From Symbiodinium natans (lineage: Eukaryota > Sar > Dinophyceae > Suessiales > Symbiodiniaceae), in contig CAJNDS010001269.1 in assembly GCA_905221605.1 (NCBI GenBank), positions 498,501 through 562,500 on the forward strand: a stretch of 64,000 bases of DNA, in the 5' to 3' direction. A model generated the notes under the pieces. The model worked only from the letters and a program-made list of their open reading frames with translations, was not told the DNA's origin and did not search any database. This document shows, in pieces, positions 11,068-21,166 of the stretch. How positions within the stretch are numbered: position 1 is the first letter of the stretch; the number at the start of each line of letters is the position of its first letter. The position numbers and the translations under genes were made by a program.

Positions 11068-11171
11068 GCTCCTATGTAGTACTTTTTTTTTTTTTTTTTT
11101 GGGGGGGGGGGGGGGGTAGTATACTAGAACCCCCTATAAGTAACCCAGAAAGGAACTACATTAGAGACTTC
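11068..11171. mobile_element. TIR element family J, copy 1, with T18-G16 core
   Basis: The left end CTCCTATGTAGTACTTT is similar to the reverse complement of the right end (AAAGGAACTACATTAGAG). The interior is 18 T (11083-11100) joined directly to 16 G (11101-11116). It continues with CCCCCTATAAGTAACCC, which recurs at 42.3 kb. No coding capacity. Confidence 0.6.
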
Positions 11172-11821
11172 AGGTAGAAGTTTAGGGCTAGGGTTGGGCT
11201 TTGAGTTGCAGGACAAGACGACTTTTCTGGGCCTCCGCGTGATGGGGCTCTCATTGACCGGTTGATCCCTTGACCCTCAACCCTACACGAAGTGCAAATG
11301 TCGGGCGTTTAGAGCGTAAAGCCCGCATCCGACAAGGGCTGCCGGGGTGGAACTGTTGATGTCCCCCCGTCGGTAACGCCACATTGCAGCCTAGCCAGTA
11401 AACACCAGCAGGCCCCTAGTACTGACCCCTCTCCTCAAAACAGGCTTCTAAACTGTCTGAGGGCAAAGTCACTTCTTTAGATGTTCAGTTTCGGGCTATG
11501 AAGTTTTCAAGTCATGTCAGCGAAAACCATTCAGAATGCCCGGCGTTGCACGGGGGAATTTTTGAAACGTAGGCTACAGTCCAGCTTGAGATGTTGCGCC
11601 CACAGAAATACTGCATAAAGCAAGATGAAGTCTACAGGGGGAAGGATTCGAGTTTAGGGTTAAGGGTTTCGGAACACGAAGCTCTAAACCCTGACTTCCC
11701 CAGGCCCCTTCAAGGTAAAAAGGACCTGCCCGGCTGTCTGGATTTCCGCTCCGTGTTTTTGTGCATGTAGGTGCCCCCTACATGTTCCCGCAGATGCCAA
11801 AAGGATTAAAGACCTACTAAA
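11172..11821. other. Spacer, nothing recognised
   Basis: Only isolated TTTAGGG-like words. No gene or repeat family recognised in about 650 bp. Confidence 0.4.
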
Positions 11822-11890
11822 TAGTTATAAGTACGGTTATATAGAAGTACAGTTAAAATTGGTTGATAAGTACCATGAACCTCCAAGTAC
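11822..11890. mobile_element. TIR element family C, copy 3, half element
   Basis: Right half only: TTATAAGTACGGTTAT, then AAAATTGGTTGATAAG, then TACCATGAACCTCCAAGTA. This matches the right arm of copy C1 at 38.6 kb; no matching left arm is present. Confidence 0.65.
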
Positions 11891-13227
11891 TAAACTGTTT
11901 ATGAGTAAGGATATCTCTAAAGGCAAGCTGCTATGTCCATGAGTCTTGCTGCTGACCCGTAGCCATGAAAGAACCCGACAGGTGGTTGACGGTGTCTTAC
12001 CATAGTCATGCGGACACACGAGAGCAAATCCCTGAAATGCACAAAGCCAAGAAAGCGCAAAACCGAATCACCAGATCAAGTTGAGCAGCATCACTAGACA
12101 GACATGATTGGGCCAGATCAGCGCTTTCAACTCTCAAGCATATACAATCTTCTCCAGCCTTCTCAAACTGTATGAAGGAAAAATCTCAAGTACTCCCATC
12201 CTGCCCAAGAAACAACAGCTGCGTCTAGGCACGTCTCTGGGGGCTTGCTCGCATCTCGGGAGAAGGTACCGACACGGACGCGGATGCCCGGCCTGCGCTT
12301 GGCACCAAGCACCGCTTAGCTTGAAGGGTTTAGGGTTTCGTGTTTAGGGTTATTAAAAGGATTGGGATGATTCGAAAATTTTGTGCGCAGGGATACATTC
12401 AGGCGCTGGATTTGGACAGAAACCGTGTTGGTCAAGGGTATTTGAAGGGAAAGGGTTTCAGTTCCTCAATGGAGACGGCGCAATCTGGCGCAATGCGACC
12501 CTCAACCCTGGCATGCTTGCGTGCTCCATGGCCACTCACTTCTCAGCGCGCCGGAGAGGGAAATATCTTGCAATGTACTTAAGAGGGTCCAGCGGGGGGG
12601 ACGATAGGAAACCTAGCAATCCCAATGCTCCCCTGAAATTCTCGGTACCACTCCGCCAATCCCCAGGAAGAGTCCGAATCTACATACCCCTTTAGGCCAT
12701 ACATTCTGAAAACAGCAGGCTCGGAAGAAGCTGCACCTTGCGTAGAGGAGTCCGGAGGAAGTTTCGGCGCTGTGCGTTCGGAACCTTGAGGCTTGGCTTT
12801 GGGGGGCTGATTGCAGGGCTTAGGAAAGTTTAGGGATTGCAAACTTAGGTTTACTTTAAGTTCTAGATGTGCGAATATAAAGAGAAAGGGTATGCGTGTG
12901 TAAGTATATACATATTCGTATGTGTACATATATATATATATAATACATGTTTATATATCTGTAGATCACGCTCTCTTACAAACAAAATGTGCCTGAAACA
13001 CATCCTTACGCGAAACGCGCCAGACGTCACACTTCTGACAGGTAACAAAGCCGAAAGTTCAAGCAGACATGATTCCTACTTCGTGTACTTGTCCGTCTTT
13101 GGGTGGTCTTGGATAGGGGGGGTGGGCGTGGTAACTGCCGTATGCAAAAAGAATAATAATGAATGCTATTTCTTCATGCATGCACAGATTCGCCTGCGCA
13201 TATACAGGTCTTTAACCAGATACACAA
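11891..13227. other. Spacer, no confident gene
   Basis: Includes a TA/CA microsatellite at about 12897-12960 and single telomeric words near 12328-12350. Open frames of up to about 136 codons overlap on opposite strands across 12340-13277 and have no recognisable domain. Confidence 0.45.
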
Positions 13228-13340
13228 CTAGGCTGCCCAGTAACCTGGGATTAAAAAGGGTGCCCTTTTTTGCTTAAAGGGGTTTATAAGGGAACCTAAA
13301 CCCCCCAAAAAGGGAGTAAGGGTACTACTAGGCATCCTAG
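13228..13340. mobile_element. TIR element family D, copy 1
   Basis: A 113-bp element starting CTAGGCTGCCCAGTAACC and ending TACTACTAGGCATCCTAG, so the ends are an inverted repeat of about 15-20 bp. The interior has inner stem AAAAAGGGTGCCCTTTTTT and the motif GGAACCTAAACCCCCC, which contains a telomere-like CCTAAACCC. Copies D2 and D3 are close to identical. Confidence 0.88.
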
Positions 13341-14545
13341 ACATGATGCCAAGGCCCGCCATCCACACAGCCCCCACCCACCTGCCACCCGACCGTACTG
13401 CCAAAGAACAGAATCAACCGATGCAAAACCCAACAGTGCAGCCAAACTGTGTCTCTCTCTCTCTCTCTCGCCTCTTCCCTTGCACGCTCCCCGCTTGGCT
13501 TTTGTTCCCTCGCACGCGTGCTCAGATGCTGCGCGTTTCTTCCGCTGATCATGTGGTGCCGCTTCGATTGGCTTGTTCAGGTTCGATCGGGGTGGTCCCG
13601 GGACCGGGGTTCTGAGTTGTGTCCGGTCTTATTTCCATGTTGTTGTGGTGTTAATGCCACTGGCTGGGTTGCTAACTGCATTGTGTTGAGGTTGTGTCTT
13701 GTTTGTGTGCGCGTGGCTTTCTTCGGCAATGTGTTGTTCTGGCTTTCACGCCGTTTGGCCTGAGAACTCTTGGTTTGTACCGCCACGCTTCAGGCTTTAG
13801 GGTTTAGGGGTGAGGGGTTCAAGCAACATTCACCAACGCATCAAAAAGACAGAACTAGCCCAAACATGATCGGCCTCTCGAGACGAAAATGTCAATCAAA
13901 CCGGCAACATCCTGCTGCCACAGTAATCGGGAGAGCTACCCTAAACTGAAGCCTAAACCCTAGAATGTGCATGATCCGCCCCTGGTCTAACTCACTCCCA
14001 AGGATAGAAAGGTTGCTCTAGGTAATCCATAAGCAGACCCTCCTTTACAACGAGGCAGCGCGGGACTTTGCGGCCCGGACTTGCGAACTGCCCCGGAGTT
14101 TGGCACGCCCCCAAACTGGCTGTAAGCTAGCCTGGCCGTATCTTGTATTCCAAAGGCCTCCGTCGCCAACCGGGTCTACGACTTCGGACCTGTACCTTGA
14201 AGACGGAAATGTCCTTTCTGAGAGCCGAGATGCTGGAATGACATGCTCCAAGTCCACCAGTGAGTGTCCCTTGTCGAAATCCTGTCCCAGGCTTGGCCCA
14301 AGTCCGGAAAAAGAGGGTTGCTTTTCAAGATCATGTTTGTCGCGTAAGTGTGGAGTTCTCGACAAAGGGGCTCTGCAGGACTTAAAATGGAGTTGACTTT
14401 GAAGGCCGAGCGAAAGCGCACAGTTTGGGGCTTACCTGCCTCTGGTAGGCTCGGCGCGCGAGATCTTGGCTTTGACCACGGGGCATTTACCTCAGAGAAG
14501 GTGCCCACAAATGGGGGCGGCATATAAGGATGGAACAATCCATAG
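13341..14545. other. Low-repeat segment with overlapping open frames, possible gene remnant
   Basis: About 1.2 kb with few telomeric words. It has a short (CT)n at 13452-13470, and between 14045 and 14538 both strands stay open for 98-120 codons. Frames on both strands look equally protein-like and neither shows a domain I recognise, so I make no CDS call. Low stop density could come from base composition. Confidence 0.25.
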
Positions 14546-14666
14546 TTGGAGGTTCCTGGGTAGCTTTAAGTAATGTTCCAAAGGGAAGTATGTTTATAAC
14601 CAGCTATTTCCTGATTTAGGGTACTTTATAACCCTACTTATAACTACCCATGAACCTTCAAGTTGA
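14546..14666. mobile_element. TIR element family C, copy 4
   Basis: The left arm GTTGGAGGTTCCTGGGTAGC mirrors the right arm ACTACCCATGAACCTTCAAG. The interior contains CCTGATTTAGGGTACTTTAT, a telomere-like TTTAGGG in the same place as in copy C6. No coding capacity. Confidence 0.75.
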
Positions 14667-15597
14667 CAACATATACAAGATCCCAATAACATCATGATCA
14701 TCCCTTTAGAATCGCCATAGAGTTGTACTCTAAATCGCCACACATACCCATTCAATAAGCCCTATACATTCGGCCTGTCTGATGGAGCTTCTGGTACTGT
14801 AGCTCTCCATCGACGGCTGTTCAACTTGTGAGGACGCACCCCCCCACCCCCCACCCCTCCCCCCGTCAACATCGGTGTAGGGCTAGCTCTAGTGCGTCTT
14901 TAGGGTTTAGGCGGTTTCGGGTTTACGTAGTTCTGAGCCATGAAGGTAGCTCTCTAAGTCAAGGTCCTTTTTTGGGGGGAGGGGGGGGGGCTCATAGCAG
15001 ACCCACAGGAGGGCCTTTGATCAGAACCACTCATAAGCAAACATAAGTCAAGAAGCTGCTAAACTCTTCACCATCACATCTTCCATCTCAGCCACACCTC
15101 CGCAAGCATCGTCAACCGGCAGGGAAATGTTGCAGCGCAGCGGCCATGTGTCATTCTGAAGGCAGAACTGCACTTGGATGTTCAGGATTGATAAGGGTAC
15201 AGGGCCCCTTCACCTAGTAGACGATGATGAAAGAAAGCATACGGTTGGCGGTTTTGTGGTTGGCTCCCTACTCTCGTGGTTGTAGTGTAGTAGTTCGAAA
15301 GAACCATAGTTCTCCCACGTATAACCCCCGCTTATATCTAAACCCTGAACTCTAACCCACACTTTCTTAGCATTCGTTTACTCTTATAAGGGGGGGGAGG
15401 GGGGGGGGGGGGCGGGGCAGTCCCTTGCAGTCCCAGCCTCTGGGACCGCAGTTTTATTTACATGAATGCCTATCTGGATGAGGATATTTAGGCGTTCTTT
15501 CTAGAAACCCCCCCCCCCCCAAACTGTAGGTGCCTAATCCTTTCTCGTTGGTTGAGAGTATTGAAGAGCAAGAAACTGAGGTGGGCGCCCAAATTAA
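14667..15597. other. Spacer with G-rich tracts
   Basis: Contains a C-rich patch at 14838-14863, TTTTTTGGGGGG-like runs near 14967-14990, and G8-A-G14 at 15390-15412. A C12 run lies near 15509-15520. No gene recognised. Confidence 0.5.
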
Positions 15598-15600
15598 CCA

Positions 15601-15631
<31 letters not shown>

Positions 15632-15755
15632 CACACGGAGATACATGCAAACACACGCACACACAAACACACACAGACAGATGAGCCAGAGACACACAGA
15701 AACACATACAGCGGCACGAGCGCACGCACGCACACAGACAGACACATCATTGCGC
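15598..15755. repeat. (CA)n-rich microsatellite
   Basis: About 160 bp of ACACAC with interspersed ACACAGAC, ACGCAC and ACAAAC units. Frames rich in HTHTHT or CVCVCV are artefacts of this tract. Confidence 0.92.
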
Positions 15756-16257
15756 ACCAGAAGTTCGCCACTCACCCCACTCTACCTAGACCCCCAGTTG
15801 TAGTTCCCGTTTCTCCCTCAACAGCGTGTCGGCACTATGGGACTCGAACGTGAAGGGCTAGGTCACCAGCGCCTGCGAAGGACGCGTGGGCTTTTGCCTA
15901 GGGGGCTAGCATGCTTTGGGTCTTAACCGTGCTCGCGTCTAGATTCGCGTGCCGTCGTGGCTTTCGACATACGAGTTTCGAAGTCCGACGTGACAAGCCG
16001 ACTCTCACCTACATTGCCGTGTGCAGTCCGTGGTCCGAATCGTCTTTTTCGCGACGCAATCGGAATTCGTGGCAGGGATGCTTTTTTGCCGGCTTTCTGT
16101 TTCTCGGGCTCTTGGGCGGATTCGTTTCGTGCGTATCCTGTAGAAAGGCTATCAGGAGAGTGCATGTCGTGGCGGTCGAAGTCGCATTCCCTCCCCATGC
16201 TCGTCAAGTGCAGAACGGTCGTCGCTTTAGGGCCTTGGATCGTGCTCCTGTGAGTGA
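15756..16257. other. Telomere-free segment with overlapping open frames
   Basis: About 500 bp without telomeric repeats. Open frames of roughly 100-140 codons exist in two plus frames and one minus frame. The plus frame from 15911 includes a hydrophobic stretch (FFAGFLFLGLLGGFVSCV) that could be a membrane segment, but it runs into the next minisatellite. No family recognised. Confidence 0.2.
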
Positions 16258-16336
16258 TGGGGGGTATATAGGGGGGCACATAGGGGGTATATACGGCAAT
16301 ATCGGGGGCATATGGGGCAATATTGGGGGTATAAAG
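16258..16336 (+). repeat. Minisatellite with GGGGG-TATAT and GGCAATAT words
   Basis: Imperfect tandem units: GGGGGTATATA, GGGGGGCACATA, GGGGGTATATACGGCAATAT, GGGGGCATATGGGGCAATAT, GGGGGTATAAA. A glycine/isoleucine-rich frame over it is an artefact. Confidence 0.8.
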
Positions 16337-16382
16337 TAACGCTTGTCTTCTGCTGTCGTCGTGGCGTTGCCTTGTTGACTAG

Positions 16383-16447
16383 CCCTACTTCTGACTACCC
16401 ATAAACATTCAAGCAGCCCCAAACCCCAAACCCCAAACTCTAAACCC
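16383..16447. mobile_element. Family C right-end fragment (copy 9) fused to a CCCCAAA block
   Basis: Only the right arm remains: CTACTTCTGACTACCCATAA, then ACATTCAAGCAG. At that terminal CAAGCAG it passes straight into CCCCAAACCCC telomeric variant units (16417-16447). Copy C6 passes into CCCTAAACC at the same place. Confidence 0.6.
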
Positions 16448-16955
16448 GAAACCGCCTTCAAAAGCTTTCGCCAAGCCGCTTGGGACGCTGCCGCTTGGAA
16501 GCAGCAACGCTGCTGAAGGAATGGAGGCCTGGGACCTTAGCTCTCTCTCAACCCAAGCCGTTCTCGGGTTTAAGATCCCCAAACCGTATAACCCTAATCC
16601 CTAAACCCTACAATCCCTAAAACCCCTCAACCCCTAAACCCCACAATTGTACAGGGCTTCAGGAATTTTGGGGGGGTTTGAGGATTCTTAGGGTTTAGGG
16701 TTTAGAGTGTAATTAGGGGGTCTAGTCTTTACAAAGCCTCCTTGGCTTAAGCTGCCTAACAGGTGTTAGAGTTGAGGGCTCAGGGCAGGTTGTTTCATGC
16801 GAATGTGAGGATTAAACAGAAACACTGGAGCCAAGACCTTAAGCCAGTCAAGCCGGCCAGCAAGGGTGAAAATGGGTTGAGTCGGGAGGGGGGGGGAGCT
16901 TCAGAAGGCGCAGGAGCTGTCATGAAGCCGGAGCCCAGAATACTCGGAACAGCAA
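16448..16955. other. Spacer with isolated telomeric words
   Basis: Short CCCTAAA/CCCTACA words at about 16579-16645 and TTTAGGG words at 16688-16705. No gene recognised. Confidence 0.45.
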
Positions 16956-17037
16956 CTTTACACCCTGAACCCTAGACCCTAAACCCTAAACCCTAAACCC
17001 TGAACCCTAAGCCCTAAGCCCTAAGCCCTAAACCTTC
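16956..17037 (-). repeat. Interstitial telomeric array (CCCTAAA, CCCTAAG)
   Basis: CCCTAAA and CCCTGAA units, then three CCCTAAG units. The CCCTAAG units are adjacent to one another. Confidence 0.92.
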
Positions 17038-17245
17038 TTGGTCTCGACTCGCGCTGCACGCCTTGCCAAGAGGATCCTCTAACGTGGCAATCTTGGACGC
17101 CACACGCCCAGAAGGTCCATTAAGGGTTTTGGGTCAAGGTCCCTGTGGCAAATAGGTACCCGAAAGCTCAGAAGCCCTCTCTTGCATGGTTTCTGTTGAC
17201 CTCAAATCCAGGGACCCTCAGGGGTCAGAAGGTGGGGTCAGAACG

Positions 17246-17383
17246 CCCTAAACCCTAAACCCTAAACCCTAAACCCTAAACCCTAAACCCTAAACCCTAA
17301 ACCCTAAACCCTAAACCCTAAACCCTAAACCCTAAACTTACCCTAAACCCTAAACCCTAAACCATAAATCCTAAATCCTAAAA
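17246..17383 (-). repeat. Interstitial telomeric array (CCCTAAA)n
   Basis: About fourteen perfect CCCTAAA units, an interruption ACTTACCC near 17335, then three more and degenerate CCATAAAT/CCTAAAT units. Confidence 0.95.
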
Positions 17384-17454
17384 CGGTTCCCAAGCTCGAA
17401 AACTACCCTGGCTGCACCCACAGGTACCTCTTCTTGAGACCTGCGAAGTGGAGG

Positions 17455-17519
17455 CCCTAAACCCTAAACCCTAAACCCTAAACCCTAAACCCTAAACCCT
17501 AAACCCTAAACCCTAAACC
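17455..17519 (-). repeat. Interstitial telomeric array (CCCTAAA)n
   Basis: About nine perfect CCCTAAA units in the same orientation as the array 70 bp upstream. Confidence 0.95.
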
Positions 17520-17890
17520 CCCCAATTTTGCGCGCCCCGCGAAGCTAGGAGACAAAGCATGGAAAAGAGCAGAGCCCCAACCTGGGGTCACATGCCCCCT
17601 CCCATGTTGGGCTTCGGGAACTTTAAACCCCTGAACCCTAAACCTTGAACCCTGAACCCTAACCCTAGGCTTGGGCTTGCTTGCCAAGTGGCGGATTTAA
17701 ACTGTTCAACCCCCAAACAACGTGCAGCTTTCCTAGGGTTTCGGGCTTGCGGCTTGGGGCCCTAAACCCTAAACATCCCTAACCCCTAAACCCTGAACTC
17801 TAAACCCTAAATCCATAACTTCAACAACACAAGCCTCCCACACCAGGATCCGCACGATCGTTGCTTTTGCAGAGGCTTCTCCGGCCTTGG
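17520..17890. other. Spacer with short degenerate arrays
   Basis: Short CCCTAAA-like arrays at 17627-17662 and 17760-17815, otherwise unrecognised sequence. Confidence 0.5.
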
Positions 17891-17979
17891 ACTACTTGAA
17901 GGTTCATGCGTAGTGACAAGCAGGATTAGAAGTACCCTAAAAAAAGTTATAACCACATGTAATGAAACTTCAAGTAGGT
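17891..17979. mobile_element. TIR element family C, copy 5
   Basis: The left arm CTACTTGAAGGTTCATG mirrors the right arm (AATGAAACTTCAAGTAG). The interior has AGTACCCTAAAAAAAGTTAT, again a CCCTAAA-like word. It is shorter than copy C1 (about 89 bp). Confidence 0.72.
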
Positions 17980-18426
17980 TGCCCAGTGCCAGCAACCAAG
18001 CAATCAACTTCTTAGAAGTCACATCACGCAAAACATCACGCAAACTGTTCTATGCACCCATGTCACCATGAGGAAGCACATGGGAATTAAGGAAAGAAAT
18101 CTGCAAGGACGTGAGGAATCAAACAGGATCAAGCGACGAAACGAGAGCAGAAACAAAGATTACAACTGCGGAAACGTTTTTGTCCTCACCTTGCGGCAGC
18201 AGTGCCGCGCTTCTTTCAAGTGCTTCTGAGGGAGACAGAGAGAGAGAGGCAACCAAAAACTCGACCTCCTCTTGCAACTGTTCTTGGATCGTTGTGTCAC
18301 CGGTAGGGATTCGAACTGTCAATCTGGGCCTTGCGCTAAAAAAGCGTCCGGGCCTCGAAGCTCAAATCAGGAAATTCGCCGAATTTTGCTACTGCAAAAA
18401 AAGCTACTTATGGATACCTTTTTCTG
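17980..18426. other. Spacer, nothing recognised
   Basis: About 450 bp without telomeric repeats; both strands have open frames of 67-108 codons with no recognisable feature. A tRNA-like word near 18308 does not fold (see rejected items). Confidence 0.35.
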
Positions 18427-18531
18427 CATGCGGGTAGTTGTCAAAATTCTGGTCCCTTTTTGGACACCGTAAATATTAGGTGCCGTATCATATTAGGGAC
18501 CCCAACCATAATTTTGACAACCACCCATGCG
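18427..18531. mobile_element. TIR element family A, copy 2
   Basis: The left end CATGCGGGTAGTTGTCAAAA and the right end TTTTGACAACCACCCATG form the inverted repeat. The interior GTAAATATTAGGTGCCGTAT matches copy A1 at 1438-1460. The close match between A1 and A2 in both ends and core is what establishes the family. No coding capacity. Confidence 0.82.
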
Positions 18532-18639
18532 CTTCTGCCAGACGAACGCTGCCGCGATTTCCAACGGATGAGCTCACTTACGTTCTGCGGATCACACGCA
18601 CTGATGTCCATCAAGTATACTTTCCTCGCTTCAATGGGG

Positions 18640-18692
18640 CTGATACGGGAACCCAACACCTGAAAAAAGGGAGTAAAGGTCCTAAGCCCCCA
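18640..18692. mobile_element. Family D-like right-end fragment
   Basis: CGGGAACCCAACACCTG followed by AAAAAAGGGAGTAAAGGTCC resembles the right half of family D (GGGAACCTAAACCCCC, AAAAAGGGAATAAGGGT). It passes directly into the following CCCTAAA array. Confidence 0.4.
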
Positions 18693-18694
18693 AA

Positions 18695-18968
18695 GCCCTA
18701 AACCCTAGAAACCCTAAACCCTAGAAATCCTAAACCCTAGAAACCCAAAACCCTCCAAACCCTAAACCCTAGAAACTAAGACCCCTAGAAACCCGAAACC
18801 CTGGAAACCCTAACCCAGAGAACCCTAAACCCTAAGCACCCCAAACCCGAAACACCCTAGACCCTAAAAGCCCTAAACCCTAAAACCCTGCCAATCAACA
18901 CCAAGCCCTACCCCTAAACCCTAAACCCTAGACCCAAAACCCTAAACCCTAAAGCCTAAACCCTAACC
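18695..18968 (-). repeat. Telomeric array with 16-bp higher-order unit CCCTAGAAATCCTAAA
   Basis: In 18695-18800 the units alternate as CCCTAGAAA plus CCCTAAA, with CCCTAGAAA recurring at about 16-bp spacing (18703, 18719, 18735). The rest is degenerate CCCTAAA and CCCTAAAA. The alternation suggests duplication of a composite unit. Confidence 0.85.
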
Positions 18969-19068
18969 CCGGATGCAGGCCCGGGGTGCGGATCGAGCTC
19001 GAGCGAAACCGCGGACTTAGGTCGTCGCTCTCGCTGACCTCCTTCATATCTTTGTCTACTATGATCTT

Positions 19069-19189
19069 CTAGGCTGCCCAGTAACCAAGGCTTAAAAAGG
19101 GCGCCCTTTTTTGCTTAAAGGGGTTTATAAGGGAATCTAACCCCCCCCCCCCCAAAAAAATGGGAAAAGGGTACTACTGGGCATCCTAG
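19069..19189. mobile_element. TIR element family D, copy 2
   Basis: Ends CTAGGCTGCCCAGTAACC and TACTACTGGGCATCCTAG match copies D1 and D3. The interior has AAAAAGGGCGCCCTTTTTT and GGGAATCTAA followed by a longer C run (about 13 C) than its siblings, so this homopolymer is unstable between copies. Element H2 follows immediately. Confidence 0.88.
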
Positions 19190-19288
19190 TCTTAAGAACC
19201 CCAAGCAAACAAAGATTTTCTTCCTGACAAGGGCAAACTTGGGGTGATTGAAATGGTTGTTTGTTTTCGGGGGTTCTTAAACAAACAG
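19190..19288. mobile_element. TIR element family H, copy 2
   Basis: The left end TCTTAAGAACCCCAAGCAAA mirrors the right end TTTTCGGGGGTTCTTAAACA. The core TTTTCTTCCTGACAAGGGCA matches H1 and H3. It starts at the last bases of element D2 with no spacer, giving a tandem pair of unrelated elements. Confidence 0.75.
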
Positions 19289-20406
19289 TAGCACTTTGTT
19301 TTCCCCTTACAAATGCAGCTTGTAGCAGACACCTCAGGTTCAGGAGCCATGGGGCTAAGTCGCAACCGAAGGGATTGAAGGGATGCAACTTAGCGTGTAC
19401 CGGGGGAATGATGTAGACATTCTTTGGCCATCCCGACAGGCGTATCCATGAGATTGTCAGCTGACGAGACGATGGTGAGGTGTTTGTCGTGGACGGTTCT
19501 GAGAAGCGTCAGGGAAACGTGTGGAGGGAGGAAACAGGCCACAGGCCCTCCGTTCTGGAGGGGTTTGGAGGTTTGCGGCTTTCTACACACGTTGCTTTGA
19601 ATGTTTTGGCTTCACCGGAAGCGACTTTACACTGACAATCCTAAAACCTGAGCCGCTGGCCTCCGGCGCAAGCGTTTCCCGCTTCGAGCTTCGATGGAGA
19701 CACAGACAGAGAGGCACCTGCTGACACGACCCAAAATGAGCTTGCCCTTGCTAGGGGGTCATGAGGGAACCTAAGCCCTCAAGATATGCCGAAACGGTGC
19801 TGCTGGAGGCAGGTAGTTCTAAGTAGGTTTATCAACACTCCGAATGGTTATTATTCAGTTCGAGCGATAGAGTTGCCGCACTTCTGGCCCTCACACGAAC
19901 CACCCAGTACCCTACCGAGAACTCAAACCCCAAACCCGAACCTCCAAGGGTCCCGTTGGAGTCGCCTCTTGCGGCTACTTGGTCGTGCACTGGCGGCTCG
20001 CAGTCAAACTCTACAACAGCTTCGCAAGCTCGAAACCCTAAACCCTGCAACCCCGTAACCCTGAACCCTGACTTAAGCTGTCCCGCTTCGCAGGGAACTA
20101 CAGCACACAGGGTTTAGGGTTTAGGGTTATTCTACCCCAAAAAACGGCAAAAGCATGACCCGGGGCCAGGTGGCGGGGGGGGGGGGGGGGTGGGGGGGAG
20201 GTTTCTGCTCTGGCCATGTCGTGGAAAGGGGGCCGTTACCGCTGGCGTGTGGTGAGGAATGGCTCTCCCAGCCGATCCACCTGTCTGTGTAGATGCCATT
20301 GTTTCGCTACGGGGCGCAGGAGACTCGATGCAGCTGCAAGGTTTTCATGGCATGTGTGACAAGGCAAGCAAACACCGCGCACACATATCAGATTGTGAAA
20401 GGTTAC
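19289..20406. other. Spacer, no confident gene
   Basis: Short telomeric words at 20034-20048 and 20108-20126, and a G16 tract at 20175-20190. Open frames here are short and overlap on both strands. Confidence 0.45.
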
Positions 20407-20512
20407 CTGCTCGACTTCTGAGACACAAACCTTCAAGAACTCATCTTCGAGGAGATAGGGCCCGACAAAAGGAGCGCCAAAATCAAAAGCTTCCAGTTCA
20501 GGGAAGAAGGGT
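20407..20512 (-). CDS. Possible coding exon (fragment), unknown protein
   Basis: On the minus strand this 106-nt segment is preceded by CCCCCACAG (acceptor-like) and followed by GTAACC (donor-like). Its open frame contains EAFDFGAPFVGPYLLEDEF, which is compositionally more protein-like than the telomere-derived frames nearby. The frame stays open across 20236-20838, but the upstream part crosses a CCCTAAA block at 20560-20585 and is not credible as protein. If spliced in phase to CTTGCAG at about 20326, it would stop within about eight codons. No family recognised; it could be chance. Confidence 0.2.
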
Positions 20513-20892
20513 CTGTGGGGGCCAAATTCTTCAGTAAGGAGGCCAAGTATAGCACCTGGCCCAACCCTAAACCCTAAACCCCAAAACCTGTACCTCGAAG
20601 ACCACCTGCAACTCTGTGAACCGACACCCCTTACGGAGTGGAGTGTGCTTGATTGCTTCCCAAAAGGTTCTGGGAGTTGAGGGTGGTTGAACTGATATAT
20701 TTGGCTAAATCTGATGGGTTTTGTATGGGGGTTTTCGGGCTTGGAATGATCGAAACCCTCCAACCGCAGCAACCAGCCATGGGCTAAAAGACTCGACCTT
20801 AAAACTTTTAAGCGCCCTAAACCCTCAGCCCTGAACACTTCAACTCGAGTCCGAAAGCCCGAAAGCCCCGAAACCCCAACAGATCAGGTTCT

Positions 20893-20936
20893 TAGCGTTT
20901 AGGGTTTGGGGTTTAGGGTTTAGGGTTTAGGGTTTA
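20893..20936 (+). repeat. Short interstitial telomeric array
   Basis: About six TTTAGGG units including one TTTGGGG. Confidence 0.9.
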
Positions 20937-21065
20937 AGCCAGCATTTTGGATAGCCAGGCGCCTGGGCTATCGCTTCGGTGAATGGATAAGTCGTCGTCC
21001 AGGTGAAGCGAAGGAGAGGGGTGGTACGGCGAAGGCGCCTGTGAACAGCTTCCCGTAGTTTTTTT

Positions 21066-21166
21066 CTATACTCCCCTTAGAACCATAATAAGACTCATAT
21101 GTTTAATATCCTCTTGGGGTTTATATAAACAAAAAATAAAAAAAAGAATTCTCAAGGGGGATCTAG
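21066..21166. mobile_element. TIR element family E, copy 1
   Basis: The left end CTATACTCCCCTTAGAACC is mirrored by the right end GAATTCTCAAGGGGGATCTAG. The interior TCATATGTTTAATATCCTC and the A-rich segment match copy E2 with few changes; E1 has a longer A-rich stretch. No coding capacity. Confidence 0.8.

Noticed and set aside
14045-14538. Protein-coding genes on either strand
   Set aside because: Frames of similar length and quality exist on both strands over the same bases, with no domain and no splice-site support.
18300-18335. tRNA on the minus strand (TTCGAAT-like T-loop)
   Set aside because: The T-stem bases flanking the loop do not pair and no acceptor or anticodon stem can be drawn. 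A similar word near 34512 fails the same test.
20236-20838. A single 200-codon minus-strand gene
   Set aside because: The first half crosses a CCCTAAA block and reads GLGFRV, a telomere-derived string. Only the short segment at 20407-20512 has exon-like borders, and that is kept as a low-confidence feature.
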